Shown: positions 25,473-34,984 of the stretch, piece by piece
How positions within the stretch are numbered: position 1 is the first letter of the stretch
How the letters are laid out: each line of letters opens with the position of its first letter
From: Laedolimicola ammoniilytica
Lineage (GTDB): Bacteria; Bacillota; Clostridia; Lachnospirales; Lachnospiraceae
Length of the DNA: 64,000 bases
Direction: 5' to 3'
Assembly: GCF_025567165.1 (NCBI RefSeq)
Contig: NZ_JAOQKC010000007.1
Span: 1-64,000 of the forward strand
Position numbers and translations under genes: made by a program
Notes under the pieces: generated by a model
Database searches by the model: none
What the model was told of the DNA's origin: nothing
What the model saw: the letters and a program-made list of their open reading frames with translations, nothing else

Positions 25473-26179
25473 CTGTACGCACTCCCCTTTCTCTCTCCGA
25501 TGATGCTGCCGTCTTTTAGTGTGATGATGCGTTCCGTCTCAGCAGCCAGTTCATTGGAATGAGTGATCAGCACGATGGTCTTTCCCTGCTCCTCATGAAG
25601 CTTATGGAAGATATCCATGATTTTCCGCCCGGTTACCGAATCCAGGGCTCCGGTGGGCTCGTCGGCCAGAATAATGGAAGGGTCGTTGGTCATGGCCCTG
25701 GCGATGGACACCCGCTGCTTCTGACCGCCGGACAGCTCGTCGGGCCTATGGGTCATACGCTCGCTCATGCCCACCATTTCCAGATAATATCTGGCTCGCT
25801 CCTGCCGCTCCTTTTTTCCCACCCCCGCATACATCATGGGCAGCTCCACGTTGCGGAGAGCTGTGGTGCGGCTGATCAAGTTGTAGGTCTGGAACACAAA
25901 ACCAATCTTCCGGTTACGGATACCGGACAGTTCCTTATCCTTTGCGCCTGCCACATCCACGCCGTCCAGCGTATAAGCTCCGTCTGTGGGACGGTCCAGC
26001 ACGCCGATGATGTTCATCAGCGTGGTTTTGCCGGAACCGGACGCGCCCACAATGGACACAAACTCGCCTTTCTTCACCTGCAAATCAATGCCGTGCAGGA
26101 TCTCCAGCTCATTGGGCTGCCCCACATAAAACCGTTTCACGATCTGTCTTAAATCAATGATGTTCTGTTCTTCTGCCAT
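25466..26179 (-). CDS. MacB-like ABC transporter ATP-binding protein
   Basis: 237 aa. Walker A GASGSGKTT, Q-loop, signature LSGGQKQRVSIARAM, Walker B IILADEPTGALD and a H-loop (ITHSNELA). The LolD/MacB type is indicated by the SRTTALRNVELPMMYAGV segment. The ATG at 26179 (MAEEQNIIDL) is chosen because AAGGAGG stands 5-6 bases upstream and lies just past the stop of the adaptor gene; the longer open frame is the antisense of glycine codons. Confidence 0.95.
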   Translation of the reverse strand: MAEEQNIIDLRQIVKRFYVGQPNELEILHGIDLQVKKGEFVSIVGASGSGKTTLMNIIGVLDRPTDGAYTLDGVDVAGAKDKELSGIRNRKIGFVFQTYNLISRTTALRNVELPMMYAGVGKKERQERARYYLEMVGMSERMTHRPDELSGGQKQRVSIARAMTNDPSIILADEPTGALDSVTGRKIMDIFHKLHEEQGKTIVLITHSNELAAETERIITLKDGSIIGERKGSAYRC

Positions 26180-26189
26180 GGCCGCCTCC

Positions 26190-28007
26190 TTAGAATCCAC
26201 CCGGAGCGCCACCGCCGCCGGGCGTTCCTCCGCCGCCGGGGCCGCCGCCCTTGTTTCCGCCTCCTGCGCCTCCTCCAAGATCAAAGCTAAGGCCATTCTG
26301 GCTGTTTTCCGACTCAGATCCGCTCTGTCCTGTGCTCTGCTGCAGCGGGGTGGAGAGATATACGGTCATACCCTCGCTGATTTCATCACTGATCACTTCG
26401 GTATAATAATCGGTCTCAATTCCCGTCGTTACCTGAACTTCTTTCTTCTCTCCATTGTCGTCCACATAAATGACACTGTCACCATTTGCATTGGTCTGCA
26501 CGCAGTCATAGGGCACGGCCAGGGCGTCCTTGCTCTCTTCCAGCGCGATGCTGACGGAGGCCGTCATGCCGGCCCGCAGCTTCTCCTGAGGCTCGTTCAA
26601 TGTAATCTGAATTTCATAGGAAGCCGTGCCGCTATTAGAGCCCATGGTCTGGCCGGTAGTTCCGGCGGGCGCCACGTAGGTGACCTCGCCCTCCAGCTCC
26701 TCGTTGCCCAGAGAATCGGTCTTCACATAGGCGGTCTGACCCTTTTCCAAATTCACCACATCATACTCGTCCACGGTGGCGTCTACGATGAAGTTGTGTA
26801 CATCCTGAATTTCGTAGATAGTGCCGCCCTCAAATACATTGTCTTCTTCCACGTTCAGAGCTGTGATAGTACCGGACATGGACGCATAAACCGTGCAGTC
26901 ACTCAGCTGTTCCTCATAATCCTCAATCTTGCTCAGGGCGTCGTCATCCGACACCAGCTGATCCTGCAATTTTGCTTTCTGGTAAGTCTTCTCCGCTTCC
27001 TCCAGGGTGCTGTCATATTGCTCCTGTACCTTATCTTTTTCAGACTGGGCCTGCTCGTAGGTATTGTAGGCCTGAGAGGTGTTGTTCTTTGCCTGCTCAT
27101 AGGCCGCCTCCGCGTCTGAGATGGCCTTCTCTGCCGTCTCGTAAGCCTTCTTCGCCTCGCTGTAAGTCGTGTAGGCGCTCTTACAGCTGTCCGGAATGGT
27201 CGTATTGGCGCTCAGATAGCTGTCCAGATCCAGAATCTGATCCGCGCTTCCCTTAGCCGTCAGTTCCGCTTCCAGGGCGGTCTTCAGCGCGCTGGAAGCA
27301 CTGTCATAGGCGCTTTTCAGAACCGTCATATCATACTGGCCCTTTACCGTATTCAGGTTTTCCAGGGCTTCCTCTTCAGCCTTCTGTGAATTATGATATA
27401 CATTTTTATAGGCGTCCCGGGTGTCCCTGGCATCCTGCAGGGTATCCTCCGCATTGGAAATAGTATCCTGATACTGGGTCTCATAATTGTCCAGGGCACT
27501 GAGCTGCTGGTTGACCGCATAGTTGTTCTTCGCGTCTGCCAGAGATTTCTCGATATCCGAGGAATCAAAGGTACAGATGATGTCGCCCTCCTGCACCTCG
27601 TCTCCCACTTCCACGTAGACCTTGGTGACCTTGATATCCTTCAGCGTCGTGCTGGCAGTCTTGCCGTTAGCTGTGGCCAGGGTTCCGGTGACACTGACGG
27701 AGTTGGTCAGATCCATTTTTTCTATCTGGGCGGTCTCTATCGTCAGGGGCTGCATCTGTGGCTTTTTGCTCCTGCCCTGCCAGATGACGCCCGCCGCGAT
27801 GGCCGCTATCAGAATCACCACCAGAAGCACGGTCAGAACCTTATGCTTCTTCACGAAACCTCTGACCTTCCGACCCGCGCGCTTCAGTTTTCCCGGCTCT
27901 TTCTTTCCGAACTTTTCCCCATTTTCTATTTCTTTACCCTGTTTAAACTCTTCCGACTGTTCGAAATTTTCATCAAATTCCTTTAATTTTCTCTTCCACA
28001 GCTCCAC
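26190..28007 (-). CDS. HlyD/MacA-type membrane-fusion adaptor
   Basis: 605 aa. One membrane helix at ~53-72 (VLTVLLVVILIAAIAAGVIW), a split lipoyl/barrel-sandwich domain (VYVEVGDEVQEGDIICTFDS and TALNVEEDNVFEGGTIYEI), a long coiled-coil hairpin (~165-370), a beta-barrel with LRAGMTASVSIALEES, and a very glycine-rich C-terminus (GGGAGGGNKGGGPGGGGTPG). GTG start, 7 bases behind AGGAGG. Together with the MacB-like genes it forms a Gram-positive tripartite-like exporter. The glycine tail is unusual for the family. Confidence 0.92.
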   Translation of the reverse strand: MELWKRKLKEFDENFEQSEEFKQGKEIENGEKFGKKEPGKLKRAGRKVRGFVKKHKVLTVLLVVILIAAIAAGVIWQGRSKKPQMQPLTIETAQIEKMDLTNSVSVTGTLATANGKTASTTLKDIKVTKVYVEVGDEVQEGDIICTFDSSDIEKSLADAKNNYAVNQQLSALDNYETQYQDTISNAEDTLQDARDTRDAYKNVYHNSQKAEEEALENLNTVKGQYDMTVLKSAYDSASSALKTALEAELTAKGSADQILDLDSYLSANTTIPDSCKSAYTTYSEAKKAYETAEKAISDAEAAYEQAKNNTSQAYNTYEQAQSEKDKVQEQYDSTLEEAEKTYQKAKLQDQLVSDDDALSKIEDYEEQLSDCTVYASMSGTITALNVEEDNVFEGGTIYEIQDVHNFIVDATVDEYDVVNLEKGQTAYVKTDSLGNEELEGEVTYVAPAGTTGQTMGSNSGTASYEIQITLNEPQEKLRAGMTASVSIALEESKDALAVPYDCVQTNANGDSVIYVDDNGEKKEVQVTTGIETDYYTEVISDEISEGMTVYLSTPLQQSTGQSGSESENSQNGLSFDLGGGAGGGNKGGGPGGGGTPGGGGAPGGF

Positions 28008-28161
28008 GCTTCATCCTCCTTCATAAATGCCTGGTTCCCACTCCGCCTGATACCCGGCGCTGACTGGTATTTATTGTAAAGGGGGATTGTGTTTGATTTT
28101 TGTTGAGGAAGTGAAGAAAAGGTGTTGAAAATATGATTTTTCTGTGTCTAATCGAAATTCA

Positions 28162-28196
28162 GAAAACGGGCCGGAGCGTTTCACACACACTCCGGC
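28162..28196 (-). terminator. Probable terminator of the amidase gene
   Basis: A 7-bp GC-rich stem (gccggag / ctccggc) with a 13-base loop. On the minus strand it is followed by GTTTTCT, a weak T-run. The spacer 28008-28213 otherwise shows no gene. Confidence 0.6.
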
Positions 28197-28213
28197 TGAC
28201 GTTCTATCACCTG

Positions 28214-29059
28214 TTAATAGGTCGTAATATAAGTATTATACCCCTTCTCCCGCACTTCCCGCTCCATGGCGATGGCGTTGCTGAGACGTGCGTAAGCGCC
28301 GATCTGCACTTTATAAAGCCCGTCATGGTAAATGATATAGGCCGGGAAGCCGTCATTTTCCAGGAGGCTTAGGAGGTTCTCAGCGTTCTCGCGCTCCCGG
28401 TAAGCTCCGGCCTGGACCCGGTAGAGCTCTTCGGCAGGGGCGGGCGGCTCCTCCGGCTGGCCCGTCATGGACACATCATCGGAGCCCGTGCCGGTGGTCG
28501 GCGGGGCGGGTTCTGCCGCCACAGGCGGCTCCTCCAGAGTCTCCATGATGCCGTCGGCGATGGCCTGGGCCATGGCCTGGAAGCGACTGTCGAACAGCTG
28601 ATTATCCTTGTCGCTGTCGATGAAGCCCGCCTCCACCAGAAGGGCCGGCATCTGGGTGCTGTTTAAGACCACCAGGTTCGGGCGGATATCCACGCCCGCG
28701 TTCCGGAAGCCCAATGCCTCCAGGTTGGCATTGATATTCTCGGCCATCTCCTTTTTAAAGCCGGAATCATCGTAAATCAGGGTCTGCACGCCGTTGTACT
28801 GGCCCGGATAATCCGAAGCGTTCCGGTGAATGGAGATAAACAAGTCGGCTCCCTCCTCATTGGCGATGGCTGCCTTCTGCCCCACCGACTGAGTGGCGTC
28901 CGTTGTTCTCGTATAGATCACATCATATCCATTTTCTTCCAGAATATTTCCCACTGCCACGGCCAGCCGGAGGGCGTCGTCGCTCTCCCGGCGGCCCTGA
29001 CAGACCGCGCCGGGATTTTTTCCACCGTGGCCCGGATCAAGTACGATTTTTTCAACCAT
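28214..29059 (-). CDS. N-acetylmuramoyl-L-alanine amidase with SPOR domain, no signal peptide
   Basis: 281 aa. Amidase_3 domain in residues 1-178 with zinc ligands in DPGHGG (His), RRESD (Glu) and SIHRN (His) and the catalytic Glu in LLVEAGFI. A Pro/Glu-rich linker (~180-210) leads to a SPOR domain (~212-281: YRVQAGAYRERENAENLLS and YKVQIGAYARLSNAIAM). The enzyme cleaves peptidoglycan stem peptides; SPOR binds denuded glycan. It starts directly with the catalytic domain (MVEKIVLDPGHGG), so it is not a Sec substrate. It follows the injection-system genes after a terminator, suggesting release by lysis or delivery with the particle. Confidence 0.93.
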   Translation of the reverse strand: MVEKIVLDPGHGGKNPGAVCQGRRESDDALRLAVAVGNILEENGYDVIYTRTTDATQSVGQKAAIANEEGADLFISIHRNASDYPGQYNGVQTLIYDDSGFKKEMAENINANLEALGFRNAGVDIRPNLVVLNSTQMPALLVEAGFIDSDKDNQLFDSRFQAMAQAIADGIMETLEEPPVAAEPAPPTTGTGSDDVSMTGQPEEPPAPAEELYRVQAGAYRERENAENLLSLLENDGFPAYIIYHDGLYKVQIGAYARLSNAIAMEREVREKGYNTYITTY

Positions 29060-29117
29060 AAGTGCTCCTGTATGCTGTCTTCTTTCTCTATCCTATGCAC
29101 CGGAACACCTGCCCGTG

Positions 29118-29154
29118 AAAAAAACAGGGGAACAGCCGCATTGACTGTTCCTCT
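29118..29154 (-). terminator. Terminator ending the injection-system operon
   Basis: A 10-bp stem (aggggaacag / ctgttcctct, with one G-U-type mismatch) and a 9-base loop, followed on the minus strand by a seven-T run. It lies between the tail-I-like gene and the amidase. Confidence 0.88.
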
Positions 29155-29164
29155 GTCCTCTTCT

Positions 29165-30265
29165 TTATCCCAGCATATATCTGTCGTCCAGCACGAAGCC
29201 TGCCGCTCCTGCCTGTTCCGGCCTGGACAGACGGCTGTTCCGATCCAGATAGCAGTGGGTGTCCATATGGCTGCTCCAGTTCAGCAGCACCAGATTGCAC
29301 TCCAGCCCCAGCGGGGTCAGCTCTTTCATCAGGCGTTCCAGTCTGCTCCGATCCGGCTGCTCCTCCCCGGTGGTATCCAGAATCACCGTAAAGGTATCCT
29401 CATTCTTCCCGTAGAGCCGCTGGTAGAGCTGAAGCGGTTCCCGGTTCCGGCTCATCCAGTCGTGCCATTTGAAATACTCCACCAGCACCGCGTCCCGGCC
29501 GGTGACGAATTTGAGCATACCCAGGAGCACCCGTCCGGTTCCCCGTCCGGTCTCCAGCTCGCCCATCCGGCCCAGCAGAATCCGCAGCTGCTCCGGCGTA
29601 TACTCCCGTCCTGCGGCCCGGTTGCCGGTCCAGTCGGCAAAAAGCGGCAGATTTTCCGCAGGCGTACTCTCATAATCCAGGTACTCCGGCAGCCGCTCCA
29701 CCCGTTCCTCCAGCTCCTCATACAGGCTCTGGAAGCCGCAGAGATACCGCTCAAAGAATGAGCCGCGCCCTTCCTCCTGGTAGATCTCCGGCAGGTATTC
29801 CACGAAGCTCCGCCAGGGGAATTCCACCCGGAAGCCCTCGATGGTAAAAGAGCTGTCGCTGCCCGCTCCCAGCACGCGGATCAGAATCCACAGATAGCGT
29901 CCCTCCAGATCATGCAGCAGCAAATCCGGCGTATTGACCCGGCGCACACTTTTCCAGTCGCCGAAAGCCTCCTCCGGCGAACGGCCTTCCTCCCAGAGCT
30001 GCTCCACCGCCGCCGACAGATCCGTATCCGCGGCCGCCGCGAAAATCTCGTATTTGCAGTTCCGGAAAGTGCCCTCCAATACCAGCCGGTGCCAGGTGCC
30101 TTTCAGATCCATGGAATCATAGACTGGAGCCAGGTAAAGGAACGCGCCGCTTCCCTGCCCGGTCAGCCGGTAGCTTTCCGTCAGCTCCATCCGGCGGGTT
30201 TTCCCTTCCTTCAGGCCCAGCCGGTAAAAATTCAGTTTTTTTCCAGTCTCCATCATAACCGGCAT
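29165..30265 (-). CDS. Tail protein I-like baseplate/fibre-adaptor protein (TIGR02242 type)
   Basis: 366 aa. The N-terminal ~150 residues are beta-rich. The middle matches the TIGR02242/tail-I pattern: YLPEIYQEEGRGSFFERYL, then LYEELEERVERLPEYLDY, ENLPLFADWTG and a LRILLGRMGELETGRGT segment. In eCIS this protein sits under the baseplate J proteins and probably links to fibres, here with no tail-fibre gene obvious. Start may instead be the fourth codon, which has better spacing from AGGAGG. Last gene before the operon terminator. Confidence 0.82.
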   Translation of the reverse strand: MPVMMETGKKLNFYRLGLKEGKTRRMELTESYRLTGQGSGAFLYLAPVYDSMDLKGTWHRLVLEGTFRNCKYEIFAAAADTDLSAAVEQLWEEGRSPEEAFGDWKSVRRVNTPDLLLHDLEGRYLWILIRVLGAGSDSSFTIEGFRVEFPWRSFVEYLPEIYQEEGRGSFFERYLCGFQSLYEELEERVERLPEYLDYESTPAENLPLFADWTGNRAAGREYTPEQLRILLGRMGELETGRGTGRVLLGMLKFVTGRDAVLVEYFKWHDWMSRNREPLQLYQRLYGKNEDTFTVILDTTGEEQPDRSRLERLMKELTPLGLECNLVLLNWSSHMDTHCYLDRNSRLSRPEQAGAAGFVLDDRYMLG

Positions 30266-30275
30266 TCCTCCTCTA

Positions 30276-32123
30276 TCAGCAGAATTCGAAGGCAGTCTCC
30301 TTTAAGTAGGCCAGAGCATCTTCATGCAGCAGCAGATCGCCCCGGTTATTCTTGTCCGCGGCGGCGCCCGTCCGTTCCAGGTTCAGCTCCCGCACGCCTT
30401 CTACGCCCTCCAGATTCTCCAGGGCCGTATACAGCCTGCCATAGGAAATCACCGCTCCAAAGTTCTTCCCTTTTCCGCCGATCTCCTGCTGCAGGCACTC
30501 CCATACCGCCCTGCGGACTGTCGGTGTATCCCGTTTCAGGGCGATTCGGCCATATACCTCCACGCCCACGTACCGGGGCGGCACAATCCGCACCTTGGTA
30601 TTAATCAATCGGAAGGGCTCCAGATAAGCTTCCAACATTTTCTGGTAAATCGGGCTCAGCTCCGGACATTTTTCCTCACTCCAGGGCTTCACCACAACGA
30701 CCACCTCATTGGCGCCCGCCTCCTGCCGGTGCAGCTCTCCGTAAACTCTGCCCGGAATCACATGCACCTTCTCCAGCATCAGTCCCGGCGTCCTGCCGAT
30801 GATCTCTTCGTAATCACGCTCGGCCGCCAGCCGTCTCTGGGTGAAAAGTTCCTGCTCCAGCCGCCCCAGCATCTTCCGCAGGCTCTCCCGGGATCTGCCA
30901 TTCTCGATAGCCAGCGGATTGTGTATCCTATACGGAAAGCTTTCCTCATTTTCAAAGGTCCGAAGCTCTCCCGCCTGGATATTGCCCGCCCCGCACAGGG
31001 AGGTCACCAGCCCGGTGACATAGATCTCCTGCTTCTGACGGGGAACTGCTCCGTGAATGCCGTCTCCAAAGCGAATCATCTGCCTGCTTCGGTCATAGGT
31101 AAAGACCTGTTCCTCATAACCTGCCTCTTCCAGGTCTTCCCGATAACGATAGACCGCTGTCTCCCCATCCACTCCGCAGATTAGCAGCGAAAACTTCCAG
31201 GCATCCGGATAGTCAAACAGAAGCTCCTGCCCTGCGCAGCCGTCGGTGACGCCGATCCGGAGCCCTTCCAGCCGTTCTCCTTCCCGGCAAATGGTTCTCC
31301 GCTGTTCCACCGGAAGCGGATTCACAAAGACCCGGCCGAGCCTTGGCGAACAGTCGTAGGTATTTTCCTTCAACACCGCGCGGATATAATAAGCCTCCGG
31401 CAGATCCGGCCCCGGGCGCAGCGGCTGCATATCCCCGGCCAAAGCAGGCCGCACAAAACCGCTTCGCAGGAAGCCGCAGGTGTCGTCCTCCACTTCGATA
31501 TCCGTCCATTCATTTTCTGTAAAAATCTGCCATTTCAATTCTGCCAGGCAGATCGGCTCAGAAAAGAGATTTCGTTTTTCATTTTGCTCCACGCAGAGAT
31601 ACAGGGCGTCTCCCTGCTGCAGGGGCTTCGCGAATCCGAAATACGCCGCCTGGGATCTCCATGTTCCTGCCCGGAACATCTCGGCGTAATCCCCGTCCAC
31701 GCCTGCGAAAGCCGTCAGATCTGAAAGCTCCCCGTCCTCCTCCCGGAGAAATGCGCAGAACCGGTTCGTCTCCACCCGGTACTCTCCCTTTGTCTCAAAG
31801 GGAATGTCCCCGGCCAGCAGCACGGTTCCGCCGGGAATCACCCCGTCCCCGGCTCCTTCCAGCACCACGTAGCCGCTGGCTGGCCGGGCCGTCTTCGGGC
31901 GGATTCCCAGAAGCTTCAGGTATTTTTCCACATGGGCGTCCCCTGTGGCATCCATGTAATAGTCCAGCATATCAGTCAGCCATGCATACAGCTCCAGCAC
32001 CGTAATACCCGGATCATGGCTGTTGAAATCCGTCCACTCCGCTGTCAGGGCCGGAATCCGGCTGACAGCTCTCTGTTTTATCTGCTCATAAGTCACCTGA
32101 TCCAACTGGGGTACTTTTAACAT
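30276..32123 (-). CDS. Baseplate J/gp47 family protein 2 (Pvc12/Afp12-like)
   Basis: 615 aa. The start has the eCIS baseplate pattern PALTAEWTDFNSHDPGITVLELYAWLTDMLDYYMDATG (in two blocks), followed by the wedge core with IRFGDGIHGAVP and a C-terminal region with VRIVPPRYVGVEVYGRI. It is a baseplate wedge component of the contractile device. It overlaps the end of the 948-aa J protein (ATGTTAA), so the two are coupled; two J-type proteins per locus are normal for eCIS. Confidence 0.88.
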   Translation of the reverse strand: MLKVPQLDQVTYEQIKQRAVSRIPALTAEWTDFNSHDPGITVLELYAWLTDMLDYYMDATGDAHVEKYLKLLGIRPKTARPASGYVVLEGAGDGVIPGGTVLLAGDIPFETKGEYRVETNRFCAFLREEDGELSDLTAFAGVDGDYAEMFRAGTWRSQAAYFGFAKPLQQGDALYLCVEQNEKRNLFSEPICLAELKWQIFTENEWTDIEVEDDTCGFLRSGFVRPALAGDMQPLRPGPDLPEAYYIRAVLKENTYDCSPRLGRVFVNPLPVEQRRTICREGERLEGLRIGVTDGCAGQELLFDYPDAWKFSLLICGVDGETAVYRYREDLEEAGYEEQVFTYDRSRQMIRFGDGIHGAVPRQKQEIYVTGLVTSLCGAGNIQAGELRTFENEESFPYRIHNPLAIENGRSRESLRKMLGRLEQELFTQRRLAAERDYEEIIGRTPGLMLEKVHVIPGRVYGELHRQEAGANEVVVVVKPWSEEKCPELSPIYQKMLEAYLEPFRLINTKVRIVPPRYVGVEVYGRIALKRDTPTVRRAVWECLQQEIGGKGKNFGAVISYGRLYTALENLEGVEGVRELNLERTGAAADKNNRGDLLLHEDALAYLKETAFEFC

Positions 32124-34963
32124 GCGCTCACCTCGATATATACCATATGTTCACCACTCACGGCCATTGCGAAGGGATCCTTCCGGTTCTCATAGAAGCT
32201 TTCGTCCACGGCTACCTCTCTTCCATCCACCAGAGCGGTCATCACCATTCTGGAGATCCCGGAATGTTCGATGCGGGTTCTTAAGAAAGCCGTCAACTGG
32301 GCTGGCGTGGGCAGTTCTCCGATCTCCCAGCCCTTTCCGGCCATACCGCCCTCCAGAGGGTTCAGGAAGGTCCGGATGAGTCCCAGCGTCTCTTGCTGCA
32401 GCTCATAGGCCTGTTCCATGGATTCCCGCTCCATCCACACCCGGACGTTCATCCGGATAAAATGAGGCTGAATCAGAGTCAGCATCTTGCCGGAAGCTGT
32501 CAGGGCGCTGTCCGCCAGCAGCCGTTCCCGGATCTGCCGTTTCACGCCGGAAAATACATGGGCTCCCTTTTCGTACTCCTCCACCAGAACCGCTATGGTT
32601 ACGCTGTCGTCCTCCCGGTTTCCCTGGGCGTCTGTATGGTTACAGCAGCGCACCTTGCGGACGCCGTAGGCCGCCTGGGAAATCATGTCGAAAAAGCTGC
32701 TCTCCGTCACCGCGCGCCCTCTGGTCCGCAGCATGCCAGCCACCAGATCCATGGTCGTCTCCTCGGTATAACCGTCATAGCCGCCGTAGGTGGGAAACGG
32801 ATTCGTCACTCCCGCCAGATAGCGGATGGCCGTGCCCGGCACCCGGATGCGATCCGCCGGTACATTGGCTTTGCTGCCCCCGTAATTACTGTGGGACACC
32901 CGAATCTGCGGCCCGTCCTCCGGAACCGGATACCCGGCAAACGCGTGCTTCCGGAACTGGAGCTCGCCGGAGGCCATGTCCAGCTGACAGATCCGTCCAC
33001 TGTCGCAGATGGGATTGCCCAGCTTCCATTCCACATAGATCCGCTCCTCCCCGTGGCTCTCCAGCACCTCCACTCTGGCCTTCAGCAGGTTCTGCTGGGA
33101 AAGCTGGATGGAGACTGCGTCCTCCAGGTTATCCAGGTAGAATTCCTCCGTCACCGTATTGACATTGACTACCCGGACCATATTCGGATAGATCCCCCGG
33201 ATCAGCGGAAGCTCATACTCCGGGTTCTCTTTATTTTCATTGATAAATCGGATAAAATAACCCTCGTATCCGTAGAGCTTCCTGCGCACTGCGTCCTGGG
33301 GAATCATCAGCAGCAGATTGCCGGATCCGCAGAAGCCCTCGGTGTAATCCTCTGTCCGCACGGGCAGAAAGCCCTGCTCTGTCAGATATTCTGTCCGGAA
33401 GCGGACCGGCCGGTCCCCATAATTCTCGATTTCAAAATACAGGCTGAAGGGCAGTCCCGCCATGGAACGGTCAAAGCCCAGATACATGGTCCGCTGCCGG
33501 TTCTCTGTCTCGTAGAAAAGAAGGGTGCCGCCCCCCGCCTTCAGGCTCTCCGTGATATCCTGCTCGTCGAAATTGTTGCAGGTCACCACGCCGTCCGGCT
33601 CCTTTGGCGCTTCCTCATAGGAATAGGAAAGGGTCGGAACGGATATCATCGGGCACTTGTAGACGGCGGGCATCTTATAGATATTCTCTGCCTGCAGCAG
33701 TCTCACGCGGATTCTTCCTTCTCCGTTTTCCTCATAATCCGCCATATCCTCCGGGCAGATGAATTCTAGGGCAACTGCGCCCTCGGTGGATCCGTTGAAC
33801 ATGGATCTCCTGTGTGGCTCCCGAAACAGCGGCTTCCAGCCCACCAGGCTTCTGTATTCCCAGACTGCGTCCTCCGCCAGCACTTCCGCGGCCCGGACGC
33901 TTAGGGGCTTCTTCGGCTTTTTCATGATGGCTTTGTATTCCAGATCCAGCTCCGGTACCTCCGGCCGTTCCTCGTGAAGCCGGTAGTCCAGCCGGAAGGA
34001 AAGCTTCAGCTTCGCCCCTCTCCTGCTTAGAACCTCCTCGTCCTCAAAGACGGTCTCATTGTAGAGGCCCAGCGGCTTTCCAAAAGGATAGAAGCTTGTG
34101 CCAAACTCCGGATTGCCATTCAGGCGAATCTCCCCGGGTGCCTTGCCCTCCCGGCTGAGAGATACGGAAAGTCCCTGCAGATATAGCTTTTTCATCTCCC
34201 CGATACAGGTCAGGGCCAGATAGTAGCCCTCCTTCTGACCCAGCCGGGTCTTCTGCGGGATATAGGGCGACAGCTTCAGATGCACGGCGTCGCCGTCCCG
34301 CTCTGCCACCGGAAATACGCGTTCTTCCCCATCCGGTTCCAGAATCGACCAGCAGAAATCCGATGAAGTAAACGCAGACAGCAGTTCTTCCCTGGCCTTT
34401 TCCCCGGCTGCCTTCACATGGACGCACAAATCCAGCTCCGGAAGTCCGTCAAAGAGCTGTTCAAAGCACAGGTACAGGCGATGGGTGGTACTGTTCGTTC
34501 CCTCGATTCCAAAGGCTGTGAAAGGCTCTTCCTGCCGATATTCTTTTTTTACAATTTTACCCAGTTCCCGATCCGTCACCACGATAAGCTCCGGATGTAC
34601 GTCTGTGGCCGTGATCCCGTGCTCCGCGGAAAATACCAGCTCCTCGCCCTGATCCCCGGATGCCAGCACCCGGGTTCCCTTAGGCACCGGTACCAGTCCC
34701 TCATAGCCCTCCACCGGCTGGAACTGCACATAACCTCTGGACGCGCTGACCGGCTCCCGGATCAGTCCGTCGAACAGATTCAGATACTGAATCCGGTGCT
34801 TGTCGATGACGCCCTCATACCGCTCCTCGCAGGAGGCCATCATGTCCCCGCAGAGATCCGTCAGCACGGAACCGGCGTCCTTTCCACCCGGCTCATAGGC
34901 GAACTCCGGCACATAGGAACGCATCAGCTTCTGAAGTTTTTCATGTTCGGAATGTCTCTCCAT
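32117..34963 (-). CDS. Baseplate J/gp47 family protein 1 (Pvc11/Afp11-like)
   Basis: 948 aa. N-terminal YVPEFAYEPGGKDAGSVLTDL with YLNLFDGLIREPVSASRGYVQF resembles the large eCIS baseplate protein. The C-terminal half contains the J-domain segments (NPFPTYGGYDGYTEETTMDL, RTRGRAVTESSFFDMISQAAYG). The ATG at 34963 (MERHSEHEKL) is favoured because AGGAGGAG lies 7 bases upstream; an ATG 18 bases earlier would have the site inside the gene. Large wedge protein of the baseplate ring. Confidence 0.87.
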   Translation of the reverse strand: MERHSEHEKLQKLMRSYVPEFAYEPGGKDAGSVLTDLCGDMMASCEERYEGVIDKHRIQYLNLFDGLIREPVSASRGYVQFQPVEGYEGLVPVPKGTRVLASGDQGEELVFSAEHGITATDVHPELIVVTDRELGKIVKKEYRQEEPFTAFGIEGTNSTTHRLYLCFEQLFDGLPELDLCVHVKAAGEKAREELLSAFTSSDFCWSILEPDGEERVFPVAERDGDAVHLKLSPYIPQKTRLGQKEGYYLALTCIGEMKKLYLQGLSVSLSREGKAPGEIRLNGNPEFGTSFYPFGKPLGLYNETVFEDEEVLSRRGAKLKLSFRLDYRLHEERPEVPELDLEYKAIMKKPKKPLSVRAAEVLAEDAVWEYRSLVGWKPLFREPHRRSMFNGSTEGAVALEFICPEDMADYEENGEGRIRVRLLQAENIYKMPAVYKCPMISVPTLSYSYEEAPKEPDGVVTCNNFDEQDITESLKAGGGTLLFYETENRQRTMYLGFDRSMAGLPFSLYFEIENYGDRPVRFRTEYLTEQGFLPVRTEDYTEGFCGSGNLLLMIPQDAVRRKLYGYEGYFIRFINENKENPEYELPLIRGIYPNMVRVVNVNTVTEEFYLDNLEDAVSIQLSQQNLLKARVEVLESHGEERIYVEWKLGNPICDSGRICQLDMASGELQFRKHAFAGYPVPEDGPQIRVSHSNYGGSKANVPADRIRVPGTAIRYLAGVTNPFPTYGGYDGYTEETTMDLVAGMLRTRGRAVTESSFFDMISQAAYGVRKVRCCNHTDAQGNREDDSVTIAVLVEEYEKGAHVFSGVKRQIRERLLADSALTASGKMLTLIQPHFIRMNVRVWMERESMEQAYELQQETLGLIRTFLNPLEGGMAGKGWEIGELPTPAQLTAFLRTRIEHSGISRMVMTALVDGREVAVDESFYENRKDPFAMAVSGEHMVYIEVSAC

Positions 34964-34984
34964 GCTTTTTCTCCTCCTCATGCC

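Noticed and set aside
26180..26296. Longer N-terminus for the MacB-like ATPase
   Set aside because: Reads across the adaptor's glycine codons; a strong SD stands before the ATG at 26179.
28008..28100. Promoter for the export operon (TACAAT near 28074)
   Set aside because: No acceptable -35 element at the right distance; evidence too weak to list.
32393..33769. 458-codon open frame on the plus strand
   Set aside because: Antisense of the large baseplate J gene; composition and lack of RBS show it is a shadow of GC-rich codons.
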